Part shown: positions 41,191 to 52,554 of the stretch, in pieces
How the letters are laid out: each line of letters begins with the position of its first letter
Numbering within the stretch: position 1 is the first letter of the stretch
Source: Carposina sasakii
Lineage: Eukaryota > Arthropoda > Insecta > Lepidoptera > Carposinidae
NCBI GenBank assembly: GCA_014607495.2
Contig: CP053148.1
Span: 10,168,001-10,232,000, forward strand
Reading direction: 5' to 3'
Length of the DNA stretch: 64,000 nt
The notes under the pieces: generated by a model
What the model saw: only the letters and a program-made list of their open reading frames with translations
Database searches by the model: none
Told to the model about the DNA's origin: nothing
Program-made: the position numbers and the translations under genes

Positions 41191-42660
41191 ATGAAAGATT
41201 TTACTGAAAGAGTTAACTTCTTATTGTATGAATGTAAGGTCTGTTTAAGTATTTTGGTTATTTGATGGTTCCATGGGATAAAAAGTTCGTGATGACGAGG
41301 AGAATGCGTGGTATTCGGAAATGTTGACGACCAAAAAAACACCCCTTATTATGTGCTGGCTTATTGTTATCAGTAATTATTTTTTATAAATTAATATTAT
41401 GGCATTAAACAAATTTCGAAACATAAAACCAACGAGTTTTTTTTTTATTAATCCTCTTTCTCATTTACAATCTGTCCCTACTTGTGGGACACTAATTAAA
41501 TGTTTTGAGTGATTATTGGCAGAAACTGATGAGTATGCCTCCAATGATGCACCTCTATAGACTCCTTTTAAGATAGTTAGGTCAGCCGGGGTTTTGCGCT
41601 TAAGTATCTGTTTTGTAGGTTTTGTCATCAACAGGAGGGCAATCGCGCAAAATGACAGTAGAATCAACATTAATTCCTCCGTTCCTAATATTTTGCAGGG
41701 TGATAAAGTCAATAGATATATCATAGCGCGGCGTGGTGTGCTCAGTAGAATTCATACATAATATCTGGTTCTAGCGTAACATCAGCGTTGCAGGCAATAC
41801 TGCAACACTACGCTGAGTTGGGACCATTTTGCTGACACATCACACACCACAATTATGTTTAATTAAGTTCATTGTTGTGTTGCTTTAGTTTACTATATTA
41901 TGTGATGTGTGTTGTCTTAGTAAATAAATATGTTTGTATTGTATTGTATAGATTACGCATCCAGGATTTTTTTTCGATTTAGAGTTTTTTTACCAAAACT
42001 CACGGAAAAGGTCATTGGGCATAATCTGACCCGGTTTTCGAAATATTTGCTACAAAAATCATGAGGGCTAGCCTACATTTCATTTTGTGTTGTTAAAAAA
42101 AAACCGCGGGGGTAGTCTGAAATACAACTATTGAAATTGAATTGAAATATGTTTAAAAATATTACTTAATAGGTAGCATTCACTGCATGCCAGTGATGCA
42201 GCGTTTGATTTCCCACAATTATCGTACGAAGATTTAATTCTTTTTACGCTGCTATCACCTCAGGATAGCAAGATCATACGTCCATAAGCACATGCGCTGC
42301 CTATATATCATCGAACTCTACCGGCACCACGAATTGGTCAACAACAGATCATTGATACGCGGTAGAATTCAGTCCCGCCCGACACGTCAGGAGTAACCAG
42401 TATTATACATACATATTAGTGAACCCTACAAGAGAGGGCAGAGAGAGCATAGAAGACTATCACTGTTCTTGTTCCACGGCCGCCGAACTATCGGATGCTG
42501 CGCGCATATTGCCAGCATGGTGTATTTTTTATCTTTAGATGCGCCAGCCATGTTCTTGGACAACACTATTGTGCCTGTTGACATAGATTATGTTGAATAA
42601 AAACTGTTTGATTTATTTGTTTGATTTAAAAATGCATCAGATTATTCCTATCGTAATGTT
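41191..42660. other. Anonymous sequence
   Basis: Contains the right-end fragment of the family A relative (41255-41345), an unsupported minus-strand open stretch (41461-41724) with a hydrophobic segment, and AT-rich sequence. TTTTTTCGATTTAGAGTTTT with ACCAAAAC..CACGGAAAA at 41968-42010 is repeated at 42920-42975. Confidence 0.4.
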
Positions 42661-42718
42661 CATTACCTATCGTAATAGTAAGAGTACATTACCTATCGTA
42701 ATAGTAAGAGTACATTAC
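42643..42718 (+). repeat. 26-bp tandem repeat
   Basis: CATTACCTATCGTAATAGTA plus AGAGTA is present twice exactly (42661-42686, 42687-42712), with partial copies on both sides. Confidence 0.92.
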
Positions 42719-43149
42719 CGTATATCACTTACATTTTTTTTTTTTAGCAATGTCCATACTCTATATTGATGCGACATACCTATATATTCGTAAACTAGGG
42801 ACGTTTATCTAAACATCCATACCAATTTTGTTTATGTAGGCCGTGGATATAGTTTTCATAGTAAGTTGCCCAGTGAGTAATAAGTTTTTATCTTTTAGAT
42901 GCCCTACAGACTTGTATTTTTTTCGATTTAGAACTTTAGAGTTTTTTACCAAAACATTGAGAAAATCACGGAAAATTTTGTCTTTCTCTGACCGAAATTC
43001 TTTCTGTATATATCAGGATATAGATATTAATAATTATACTATAAATGTAATGAAATCCAGGAATATTTCGAATTCGGAGAGCTACAACTCTAAAATTATC
43101 TTTTTTTGCTATAATTTTCTTGGTAAAAATCCTCCGTTCATTTTTTTTT

Positions 43150-43545
43150 GTTTGGTGTTAATTTGCTTTGATGCATCGCCTAATACAACAATCCAAAATA
43201 TTTTCGTTTTGAAACACATCTTTTTAGTTTTTTGGCTAGTATCGGGTTCCTAGTTGAAAAACGTTTTTTGAATAAATAATGAATTTTCATACAGGGTGTT
43301 TTTTTGTGACCACCTTTAACGAAGGGTACGTATTCTATACATGAAATAAAGTAACTTTATATGCTGGGTTGATCGTGCGAAAACTAATTTATTTTAGTTT
43401 TTTGTAACTAATTAATCAAATAATAAGGACCAGAGAATTTTCCCGAAAGACCATATAGCAAAAAAATTAAAAAGTTGTGTTTTGAAACGAAAATCTTTTG
43501 GGTTTTTATGTTAGCATGCATCAAAGCTAATTAACACAATCAAAA
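43150..43545. repeat. Inverted repeat, arms about 95 bp, containing a family A fragment
   Basis: The left arm (43150-43245) inverted reads TGTGTTTCAAAACGAAAAT and GATGCATCAAAGCAAATTAA; the right arm (43449-43545) reads TGTGTTTTGAAACGAAAATC and GCATGCATCAAAGCTAATTA. Between them, 43289-43375 is a family A left end (ATACAGGGTGTTTTTTTGTG, AACGAAGGGTACGTATTCTA). An open plus-strand frame across 42843-43253 is not credible as a gene because it runs into this repeat. Confidence 0.65.
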
Positions 43546-43699
43546 AAAATTAAAATTTCCATTTAGGTTTCAGAATTGCTATTTTGCTGTCGATATTCAG
43601 TGCTGAATTGATTGCTTTTAATTTGAATTGATTGAGTGCTTGCGTCGCATTAGCCAGTTAAATGTGTGCAGTTGTATACCTAGCTTCCCTTTATTAACC

Positions 43700-44060
43700 G
43701 ACTTAAAAAAAGAGAGGTTATCAATTCGTCTGTATGTTTTTTTTTATGTGTTACCTCAGAACTCCGTCATTTATGAACCGATTTCAATTTTTTTTATAGT
43801 TGGTCATGGTATGCTTCCAAGTTGATCCGATATTCACCACATCAGGATCTGGTGATGGGATCTTGGAGAAATCGAAGGCAATCCTCAAATATGTAGACAC
43901 ATGTAGTCTGTTTTTATACTTACTGAGCGTTTTGATCACCTACATATAAAACACAACATCTGATGATGGAATCTCTAAGGAATCTAGGGATATCCTCAAA
44001 CGCCTTATACAATTTCATTTATATCCTCAAATATAAAAGACACGAGTAGTCCGTTTTTAG
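43700..44060 (+). repeat. Dispersed lepidopteran repeat (CTTCAAAAAAGAGAGGTTAT family)
   Basis: Starts TAACCGACTTAAAAAAAGAG and follows the 20291-20480 order, extended by CTCAAATATGTAGACACATG, ACATCTGATGATGGAATCTC and CACGAGTAGTCCGTTTTTAG. Copy 54524-54990 is collinear. Confidence 0.82.
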
Positions 44061-44829
44061 ATTTCAATTTCTTAGGTTAATAATTGTAAATTCACTTATT
44101 GTTTTGATCGCAATTTTGCAAATCGAGATAAAAATATATGGTACATCTATGTGCGACAAGTTACGCGTGCCGTGCGTGTGCGAATGCGCCCGCTGTTTTT
44201 CGTTTTTGCAGTAGCTTCTTACCATAGTTATTGTCTGGGACGCGACTCAACCCGACATTATTCCGATGATGCTCTATTGAAACGCCCTTGTCTCGCTCGC
44301 GCTACTGTCGAAATAAATAGGTTTGTCTCTATCGCTCAGTAGTGTACAACGTTAAATACAATTACAGCTGTGTGTGTGTAGCATGCCTAATTTCTGGTTG
44401 ACGATTTTAAGGACGTGCCCTATCTTCCGCTATTTTGTTTTCATCTAAGCGTATTACTTATATATTAAGTTAGGAAAAATAGCATAATCATTTATTTCTC
44501 TAATTCCTAATAAACTTATGTTTTAGCAATAATTTAATAAAAACAATCAGTGTGATGTTTTTTTTTGTTTTTTCCCTTTCGTTTGATATAAGAATCGTTC
44601 CTCTACGACTAAAAACAAAGTAAATAATTATTTCTATAAACCAGTTTTTTGGCCGTACTGACAAATTCTTATGCCGGCTTATGCCTTTTTCCACTGAGGG
44701 TGCGAAATGTGCGTCAATTTGGCCTTCGGGACTATCGTTCTATAGGTTTTGTTTCGATTCTTGTCTACCTATCTAAATAGAAACGGTCACGCTCGCACGT
44801 CATTTGTCGAGTCATCGGTCCCGCCCGCG
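44061..44829. other. Unique-looking sequence, CpG-richer toward the hAT insertion
   Basis: 44150-44340 and 44700-44829 are relatively CG-rich (GTGCGAATGCGCCCGCTG, GGTCACGCTCGCACGTC). The latter is the left flank of the hAT element and continues in kind at 46319-46440. No gene recognised. Confidence 0.4.
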
Positions 44830-46318
44830 TAGGGTTGCCACCCGTACTATATTATAATTATATAATCGTGCTATATTTCAGTCCATTGTATTATATGTTA
44901 TAGAAAAATAATATAGTACGAATAATACTATATTTTAATCGGCAATTCATTTTCGCGATTTTCTAGAGCGCACCCACAACGTAGGGCTCTTTAGTAAACT
45001 CGCCCTACTCGGAACTCGGACCATGGGATCAGTTAACCAAACGAATTTATTTTAATAATTTTCTATAGTAAGGTGGCCCTACTCTTTATTTGGGCAAAAT
45101 ATCTATTGTTTATTTCAAGTCGGTATACAGACGTGTTCAAAACTGTTAAGATAAGTATATGAAACAACAGGGCTTCATGATATGAATATATTTAAAATTT
45201 TACAGTCTTGACTATCACGCATTTGTAAATAATAAAAAAACAACATAAAGGAAAAAAAAACATTTACTATCGTCTATCGAAAATAATAATCATTATTGCC
45301 GACCATTAAAAAGAAATATAACGTTATATAACGAAATTGAAGACTTTTCGTCGCGATTGTCCACATAAAAAATATAGATAGTAGAGCGAGTTGACCAATT
45401 CAAAAATTCGTTAGGTCGACTGATCCCATGGTCCGAGTTCCGAGTAGGGCGAGTTAACTAAAGATCCAACGCAGCTTTGCGAATTTCAGAACGAAACGCA
45501 TACACGTTGTTCGTTGCTCATTCGTCACGGCAAGTAAACATAAACTATACTAAGAACCATAATTTGAGAGACTAGTTTTACAAGTAAGTGGACATAAAGG
45601 GTTACCAGAATTAGAAGAAATTTAATAATGACTATAGTCCACATCGATAGTTGTCGATATGATTATAACCAATTAAGACTTGACTGTATAAATTGTCTGA
45701 ATTGACAAAATTTTATAATGTAGTTCGTTTTAATTCTAATGAAGAATAAGTCCTGATGCTGAAATCCAAATACTATCGTACGAATTGCAAAAACGTTTCG
45801 TAAAAATGCTGCTAATAAAGATTTTACTTACGTTTTTCAACAGATCATAACACTTGTTCTCTAATATTATTACTCCAGCAGTCAAGTAACACTTCGTGAA
45901 AAGGTGTGCTATCCAGCAATATGAAATCATTCAGACACCTTCATCGTTCAAAATGAAAAGGAAATAATATTACCTACGAACGCCAAAAATACAAACAAGC
46001 AATTTTCTTGTATTATATTGTAAATTGATTGTGTAAAATGAACTGTCAAACTCTCGAATTATGGTTTCGAGTAAACTTCGCAATATTGGGATTAGTTTCT
46101 TTACCCTTTATAAATTACACATGGAAAAATACAGTAATACCCCGCTTTACGCGAGGGATCCGAAAAAAATCGCGTTAACTGATATTCGCGTATATCGAGG
46201 TTTGTGATTAAACATAGTCAAAATTTAATATATTCGCTTGAATTTTCCAATAGTAAGTACTATATTTATTGCAATGTTTAGAATACTATTTTACCTTCCA
46301 AAAAAGGTGGCAACCCTA
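44830..46318. mobile_element. hAT element with perfect 8-bp target duplication
   Basis: Ends TAGGGTTGCCACC and its inverse GGTGGCAACCCTA; direct CGCCCGCG at 44822-44829 and 46319-46326. Length 1489 bp. Part of a minus-strand frame (45930 to about 45832, MISYCWIAHLFTKCYLTAGV followed by IILENKCYDLLKN) ends at a GTAAGT donor and might be a remnant transposase exon. I cannot recognise hAT motifs in it. Another inverted-repeat element (44991-45461) is nested inside. Confidence 0.88.
44991..45461. mobile_element. Inverted-repeat element nested in the hAT element
   Basis: ACTCGCCCTACTCGGAACTC followed by GGACCATGGGATCAGT at the left is inverted at the right end (ACTGATCCCATGGTCCGAGT and on). Arms about 46 bp with one or two mismatches; total about 471 bp. 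The interior is AT-rich and non-coding. Target duplication unclear. Confidence 0.8.
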
Positions 46319-46440
46319 CGCCCGCGTCACCCTGTTGCTGTTGCTTCGTGCGCCCGTGTCGGTCGGCCGCCTCGCCTCACTCACTTTCTGTGAGCCCCGA
46401 GCGAGTGCGCACGTCTGCTCAAACTTTTAAAAACGTACCT
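46319..46440. promoter_or_regulatory. CpG-rich segment, right half of a region split by the hAT element
   Basis: CGCCCGCGTCACC, GTGCGCCCGTGTCGGTCGG, CCGCCTCGCC and CCCCGAGCGAGTGCGCACG. With 44760-44829 it would form a contiguous CG-rich block if the hAT insertion were absent. A regulatory role is speculative. Confidence 0.3.
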
Positions 46441-47332
46441 ACCTACTTATTGACCAGTTAGGTATTACTTGAGGTTATAGGATCGTTAGATAGGTAGATA
46501 TAATTATTTATGATTTTTACGACCCTGGGCATTCCCTGGTTAGGTGAGTACCTTACTTAGTAAACATGTAGTGCTAGTCAAATTGCCTATCCTCGTGAGC
46601 CAGCCGGCTAATCGAGTTATTAGAAATTAGATGGTAACGATTTTGCCATAATACTATAGCAGGTAGAAGAGGTACATAATAAGTACCTTTTGCTTATCAA
46701 ATTGACAAAATGATAGCAGTTCGTGAAGTATATTTGTTACTGGGCTTGTGCGACAGCTCCCCGCGCCCATGATGCGTTTTTCACAGCATTTGCCCGGGCC
46801 CGCGGAGGGCGGACGCCTGCCGTCCGACACCGCCTACTTCGTCTGGTACAGGCGTAGCTTATCCGCCAATACAATATTTTAATTTTATCATTATCCTAGG
46901 TAAACTAAGTAAAAATTCAGAAAATAAGTCAAGACAGCCACGATGTACGTAATTTGTGCGCTTATGTTTGCAATACCTGGAAAAGGTGACGGGGCGGAAA
47001 TAAACTTGTACAGTCATGAGTAAATAAGATATTGCCCTTGCGTTAAGGTTCAAAGTCCAACAACAATGTATATCTTACCGATAATCTGTACAATGCGGTA
47101 TTGTTTACAATACCTAGGCAATGTATAGAATACCCACACCTATACTCCGATTTTTAATTAGGTATGTAGACAAAAATTACATTTGGAGTGTTACCACTTT
47201 GGCGTAATAAAAAAATTGTGTTGCTCAATGAGGTTTTGTGCCTTCTCGAACACGGTTTTTGTGATCTTTAAATATATGAGCTTTGTCCGCTATTTATTTA
47301 CTATGCGCCAGACCATAGTCACGACAGTCTTA
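46441..47332. other. Anonymous, with one GC-rich patch
   Basis: 46745-46860 is GC-rich (GTGCGACAGCTCCCCGCGCC, CCCGGGCCCGCGGAGGGCGG). A short plus frame from ATG 46769 (MMRFSQHLPGPAEGGRLPSD) runs through it without clear splice sites. The rest is AT-rich with nothing recognised. Confidence 0.35.
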
Positions 47333-48023
47333 AGGTCTCGCCCGACAGCGGGCGGGGCGGGGCGTGGCGTGACGGGACGGCGCGACGCGACGCTGAGCAG
47401 TTGTAATGTATTTAGTATAGAAGAAGCCACACAGAGCCGTCCCGCCCTGCGCGACGGTAACCGTCGCGTCACGCCGCTGCCACGCCGAGCGGAAATACAA
47501 GTCAGAAGCGGCGGGTCGGGACCTGAGCGCGGCGCGGGCGTTTCGCCGATACTTTGTGTTGTATGGTTACGTATGTAGTAGTTCACACTGCCGGCGGAGC
47601 GTGAGCACATCGCGTCGGACGGGATGAAACGTGAATGCGATTTTGTATTTTTTTACAAATATGAACGTTGAAAAACTTATCGAATGTGTTCGTGCTCACG
47701 TATATTTATACAATTTGGGCCATAAACAGTATAAAAACACTCCCCTCAAAAATGAGGTTTGGAAATCTATAGGAAGAGAGTTAAATCAAAGCGGTAAGTG
47801 ACTTCTATTGTATATTTATTCGATGATTATTAAAATAAGTAAAACAAATATTTCCCGCACATTAAAAGCCGAGTTTGGAGATTGGATCGCCCGACATCTT
47901 TTTTAAGAATGCTCGAGTCGCGTCGATGCGGTCGGCGTGACGGGGCACGCTGGTCGCGGCGGGACGGGACGTGATCGCGTCCCGTCACGCCGCGCCCTCC
48001 CCCCCCGCTTTCTGGCGAGACCT
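47333..48023 (+). mobile_element. PIF/Harbinger-like element with GC-rich terminal repeats
   Basis: Left end AGGTCTCGCCCGACAGCGGG and, inverted, right end AGGTCTCGCCAGAAAGCGGG; complementarity continues through GCGTGACGGGACG for about 50 bp. TTA at 47330-47332 and 48024-48026 is the expected 3-bp target duplication. Length 691 bp. It contains a MADF-domain exon but no DDE transposase, so it is non-autonomous. Open frames through the GC-rich arms on both strands are spurious. Confidence 0.72.
47661..47793 (+). CDS. MADF-domain first exon inside the Harbinger-like element
   Basis: ATG at 47661, then 44 codons: MNVEKLIECVRAHVYLYNLG, HKQYKNTPLKNEVWKSIGRE and LNQS, ending in donor GCG/GTAAGTG. 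The pattern (x)LIxxVRxxxxLYNxxHxxYKxxxxKxxxWxxIGxEL is the N-terminal half of the MADF (Myb/SANT-like, Adf-1) DNA-binding domain. Such genes occur in hosts and as the second ORF of PIF/Harbinger transposons. No downstream exon follows before the element ends at 48023, so the domain is cut after its second helix. The frame has no defects over 133 bases, unusual in this window. Confidence 0.68.
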
Positions 48024-48026
48024 TTA

Positions 48027-49886
48027 AGGCTTAAATAAAGCTTCACAAAAATTATGAAGACGCGCACATTGCAGACAAGACTATGTCGATGGTCTTTTTA
48101 TATGTTACTTTCTATGTTCGCACCCCAAAATGAAACCGCTACCAAACAAAATAAGGGCAGTTAATGAGCATTTGTTAAAAATTTCAGTTAGATGTCTACA
48201 CGCGTTCCTGAGAAAAAGGGTGTGACTGATGTACGGAGAACAAAATAATGCTTCTTTATACATTCGTTCTTTAGAATGAAAGAGTCTATAGTATAGTCGA
48301 ACCATGCTAAGTATGCGAATTATGAAACGGAAACCCACAAAATTATTTATATTGCAACACAAGCAAATTGTCATTTCTGTCACTAAAGTAATTTTACTTC
48401 CGTCAGTTGATGATAATAAATATTTAAATTATGTGAATTTAATAAAACCATGGTGAATTCAAAAACGAAGGTTGGGAATAAATATTTGCTATGAAAGATG
48501 CCTATGATCGTGTAAAAGTGCAATGGTTATCTCAAGTTTTGTAGAAATAACAATGTTTTCAAGAAATCGAATTGTAAACAAGATAGCTAGCTTTAAAGGT
48601 TTTGATGCTTTGTATGGAAATTAATCATAACTAAAAAAAATTAATATGTGGCTATACCTATGCAGACACAAATTTTACGAATTTAAGAATACCTTTTAAA
48701 GAAATTAGACGACGACGGCAAGTACGGAAGGAAGTTTTGGGATCTAATCTGAACGACGACGGATGCATTTTAATAGTTCATGTTTAAATGAAGTAAAAGG
48801 ATGAGTAGCAAATAATATTAATATAAAAAACTAATATTGTTTCTTTGTCAGTAAAGTAGGTACTGTTCGAAGGTAGTAGGTTCTTAATTATTATTTAACA
48901 TATAAATGGTACCTAGTTTAGCGTAATATTGGAAAGTTTACCGCCACCGAGGACCACAGATGTCCTTCCTTGTACACTCAATGACATGTAAATATGCAAA
49001 ATTTTAATAAAATTGCTTGAGTTTAAAAGTACTTACATCAGAATGACACACAGGCTATAATGTCACGCGGACAAAGTCGCGGAAGTACCCTGATATAATA
49101 TAAAAATAATATTTACTGTAGACTCAAAATTGTCGTATGATGATCTTCCTAATAACAATGAAGTAAGTATCAAGACTATTTTTTCGAACTTTGTGAGTAA
49201 TCCCAACTACAAAATTTGAAAATCTACCACATTTTGACTCTGCTTTCAAAACTCAGCGTGGCACGACTATAACAACCTAACAACATATTAGTATAGGCTA
49301 TGTTGTTTGGTATTCTATGATTTACCTTCATTCTTTAAGACACTAGACGGTTTATCTAATTACAATGGTTCGTTTGACAAAGCCAGCCGCAAAATAATGT
49401 TACCGCCATAATATGACAGTACAATGTGCCGTTACTGGACACGGCTCTCGCCACACACGAACATTCCTCGACCGTGTTGTGACTACCTGAAGCTTCCTGC
49501 AACAGGCCAATACCTTTACAATGTCTGAAATGGTACACCTATAAACATTTTACAGACATTTTTAAGAAAAGAAAGAATAGACGGTAGGTGCATGGAAACA
49601 AAATTGATTACAGGGCGTCACTACCAGTGAGCAATCATTTAAAACTGGCATTATTTATGAACCCTTTCTATTTTATAGTTGGCTATTATAGTATGCTTCC
49701 CAACTGCTCCCATATTCACACAATATGAGGATCTTGGAGCAATCTTCAAATATTGTAGGCATGAACGTATAAAGAACTACGGACCGAGTCTTGTCATTGC
49801 ACCTAGTTCACTACCTAGTAAGCTCGGTAACATATCTTAACACGATATCACCCACACATACAATTTGTTACTATAATATTGAACTA
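48027..49886. other. Mostly anonymous
   Basis: 49058-49080 is a Helitron-like tail (TCACGCGGACAAAGTCGCGG). 49640-49740 is a fragment of the CTTCAAAAAAGAGAGG repeat. 49360-49540 is less AT-rich and open on the minus strand (GLLQEASGSHNTVEECSCVA) but has no recognised domain. Confidence 0.4.
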
Positions 49887-50367
49887 TGCCAACCTGTGTA
49901 AATCTGTTGTGAAAAGTTATTTCCGAAGCACTTTACGCGATAAGAAGAAGCAAGGTAATTGTAGTTTTAAACACTTTATTTTGATTATTTTCTGACCAAA
50001 TAATTCCATAATTTTTGTAAACAAACCTTGACAGGTATATTTTTTTCATGACCGTAGATACAGAATCCTTCCGTCAACAAAAAACTCCCAAATATTTTGC
50101 CCCAAACTGTTATAACTAAATTGTTTTGTAATATTATTATAATTATTTAAAATAGATAAACTAAGGTATTTTTTTAGTTTTAACCAACGCGTAAAAACAA
50201 ATGTCCCCAAAATAATTTTGTATTTAGATTCCCAAAAGAGAACGAATGGCGAAAAGACTGGATTGTGCAGGGGGCAAATGGAGTGGTATCCAACAAAATC
50301 AAGTACAACGAACAGAGGATTGGTACGCGTTGTGACTTTTGCCGTTCCAAAAAAGGTTAGTGATTTT
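49887..50367 (+). pseudogene. THAP-like zinc-finger gene fragment, two exons
   Basis: ATG at 49887 starts MPTCVNLL, then TGA where a cysteine codon (TGT/TGC) would complete the C-x4-C start of a THAP finger, then KSYFRSTLRDKKKQ to a GTAATT donor at about 49955. After about 270 bases, an acceptor (TTTTGTATTTAG) leads to FPKENEWRKDWIVQGANGVV and KIKYNEQRIGTRCDFCRSKK and a GTTAGT donor near 50357. FPK..E.RK.WI is the central THAP signature; the later Cys/His pair is not visible. The joined exons are out of phase, so a microexon, error or decay must be assumed. It could be host- or P-element-derived. Confidence 0.42.
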
Positions 50368-50900
50368 AATTATTGAAGGTATGCGTTTTGTTCTCAATAT
50401 TTGTTTCTCTGGTTTTAGAACTGGGCTTTTATTTCAATTTTAGTTTCTATGGAAGCCACCGAGCGATGAGCAGCAATATGAGAAAATTTTACTAAGTAGG
50501 GTTTTTTCTTTTTATTTTACAACAGCTCATATCTCATTCTCGTTTCACATACTTAAACATTTATCGCGGTCGAAATGGCGCAGCTACTTGTTTGTGCCAC
50601 GTTTATCCTCACTCATTTTCAGCCATGAACTGCCAAAGTTCTTCTTATTTCAAAACTAACATAAGGTTTGACAGACCGCATAATTCTACTATTACTGTTA
50701 CTGTATTTCAGTTGCAGTTTTTTCTGCCGCACCCCTCGCGATTAACTCGTACCTACATTCTCGTAGGAATGTAATATTTATTTAAACTTTCGCGAGAGTT
50801 TCTATATTTTTTCTATACTTTCGATATAGTAATTTAAAAAAATGTTGTATAATAGCTATCTATATACTAATATAATTAATATTTATAATATTTATCTTAA
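50368..50900. other. Anonymous AT-rich sequence
   Basis: Nothing recognised. Confidence 0.4.
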
Positions 50901-51246
50901 TATATATAAATCTCCTGTCACGATGTTTGTCCGCGATGGACTCCTAAACTATTTAACCGATTTTTAATTAAATTGGCACACCGTGAGCAGACTGGTCCAA
51001 CTTGAGAGATAGGATAGCTTAGATCTTTAATTATAGTCGCAATTTTATTTTATTGCAAATTATTTGTCTATAATTAATTGACAGTCACAATTATCTGTTA
51101 ACTCCAAAAGATTCTAACAGATGTCGATACTTTTCGACTGGATTGAGTAAGTAATCAATAGATGGCACTGCTATGGTAAACCGACAAACGTGTCATATAA
51201 GCTACAATTCAATTTCCACGCGGACGAAGTCGCGGGCGTCCACTAG
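50901..51246 (+). mobile_element. Helitron/Lep1-like element
   Basis: Head TATATAAATCTCCTGTCACG and ATGTTTGTCCGCGATGGACT, tail CCACGCGGACGAAGTCGCGG followed by GCGTCCACTAGT. Non-coding. Inner phrases CCGATTTTTAATTAAATTGG and GAGCAGACTGGTCCAACTTG. Confidence 0.7.
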
Positions 51247-51452
51247 TAATAATATTATAAAGCTGAAGAGTTTGTTTTGTTTGTTTGTTTGAACGCGCTA
51301 ATCTCAGGAACTACTGGTCTGATTTGAAAAATTCTTTCAGTGTAAGATAGCCCGTTTATCGAGGAAGTCTATAGGGTATATAGCAATCCGCCCCGGCTTC
51401 GCACGGGTGCAATGCCCCCTTTCGCGGACGAAGTCGTGGGCGACCGCTAGTT
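51247..51452 (+). mobile_element. Second Helitron/Lep1-like element, head-to-tail with the first
   Basis: Head AATAATATTATAAAGCTGAA, GAGTTTGTTTTGTTTGTTTG and GCGCTAATCTCAGGAACTAC; tail CCGCCCCGGCTTCGCACGGG, GCGGACGAAGTCGTGGGCG and ACCGCTAGT. It begins directly after the CTAGT of the preceding element. Confidence 0.75.
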
Positions 51453-52319
51453 GTGTGATAAAGATGTATACTAAAACATGTTGGCAAAAATTACTATTGT
51501 CTTCTTTATTACTATTTGAACCACATTTTTAAACCCTACGTACCTACAACCACAAAGTTTCATTAAAATCTGTTCCACTAATAACTTTATTATTATTGAA
51601 GAAATGTGTACCTAATTATGAACAGTATAAAACATATTTTTTTCATTCGTATGTTAACAAAATTTAGGGAAAGTTTCTGGCAACTCAGAAACCGTGCATG
51701 TGTGCACAAGTCGCCGCCATTTGGCTCGATCCATAGTTCTTATTATTCATGATTGTAGGCATATTATTAGGAAAATAAAAAAGCGCCCAAGGACCCGCCC
51801 ATGAAGAGTTACGGAATGGATTTGAAGTAGTAAGTAGTTTTTTTAAAAGTAAAAACTACTAAATGAATTTGAACAACTTCACAATAATCGGTACATATCA
51901 GAATAACATAACAGTTATAGGCTACAATTTATGCCGGGAAAATATTTTATCACGGAAAATTTCGACATTTTGGTTTTTTTGCAGTCCACGCGGACGGAGT
52001 CGCGGGCGTCCAATATTTCATAATATTTCACACATCGCCTGGTCGCCCCAGGTATTGCCCAAGTATTGTTTGTATACAACATCTGAATTATAATAGGTTT
52101 CCGGTAACATAGATAAAATACTATATTTTACTTGTGTCTGTAATTTGGTACCAATAAATTACTTCAATGAATAGCTCAACAAAAGTTCAACGTGATATTA
52201 ATCATTATCGGTTTATTTCCGGACGTCCCCAGTGGTGACGATTACCTCAGGTTCAAAATCTCTTATTAAATAAAAAGTTCCAATCGTCATTGCTGGGGAC
52301 GAACGAAACTTTTTTCCCA
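51453..52319. other. AT-rich, with a third Helitron-like tail
   Basis: 51950-52012 (GGGAAAATATTTTATCACGG, GTCCACGCGGACGGAGTCGC) is a tail fragment. 52210-52320 has GGACGTCCCCAGTGGTGACG and its rough inverse CGTCATTGCTGGGGACGAAC. Confidence 0.45.
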
Positions 52320-52434
52320 TTGGGGACGACGACCGGGAAAAAGCTTCATTATCTGGCTTAGTAGTCCATTCACACACATTTAAGTTTTAAGAAAATTACG
52401 AGTATACATATATGTGCTACTATCCAAAGTGTAC
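52320..52434 (+). repeat. 115-bp direct repeat, copy 1
   Basis: TGGGGACGACGACCGGGAAA through TATGTGCTACTATCCAAAGT recurs at 53053-53174 with only a few small insertions. Confidence 0.9.
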
Positions 52435-52554
52435 ATTACAACAAGCTTAATTTATCTTTATATGATGGAAAATAGGTTGTAAATGGTGATAAAAAAGTGC
52501 AGTCTTCCTAGACAGGTGTGTCAGCCTGGAAGGTGTGTGTTTTATTTCATACTT

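Noticed and set aside
42661..42712. CRISPR-like array
   Set aside because: Two 26-bp direct copies without spacers are a simple tandem repeat; the genome is eukaryotic.
42843..43253. 136-codon plus-strand open frame, Phe/Ile/Ser-rich
   Set aside because: AT-rich sequence ending within an inverted repeat; no domain, and part of it is duplicated elsewhere in the window.
47183..47610. 131- and 106-codon frames on opposite strands
   Set aside because: They cover the GC-rich arm of the Harbinger-like element; only the MADF exon at 47661 has domain support.
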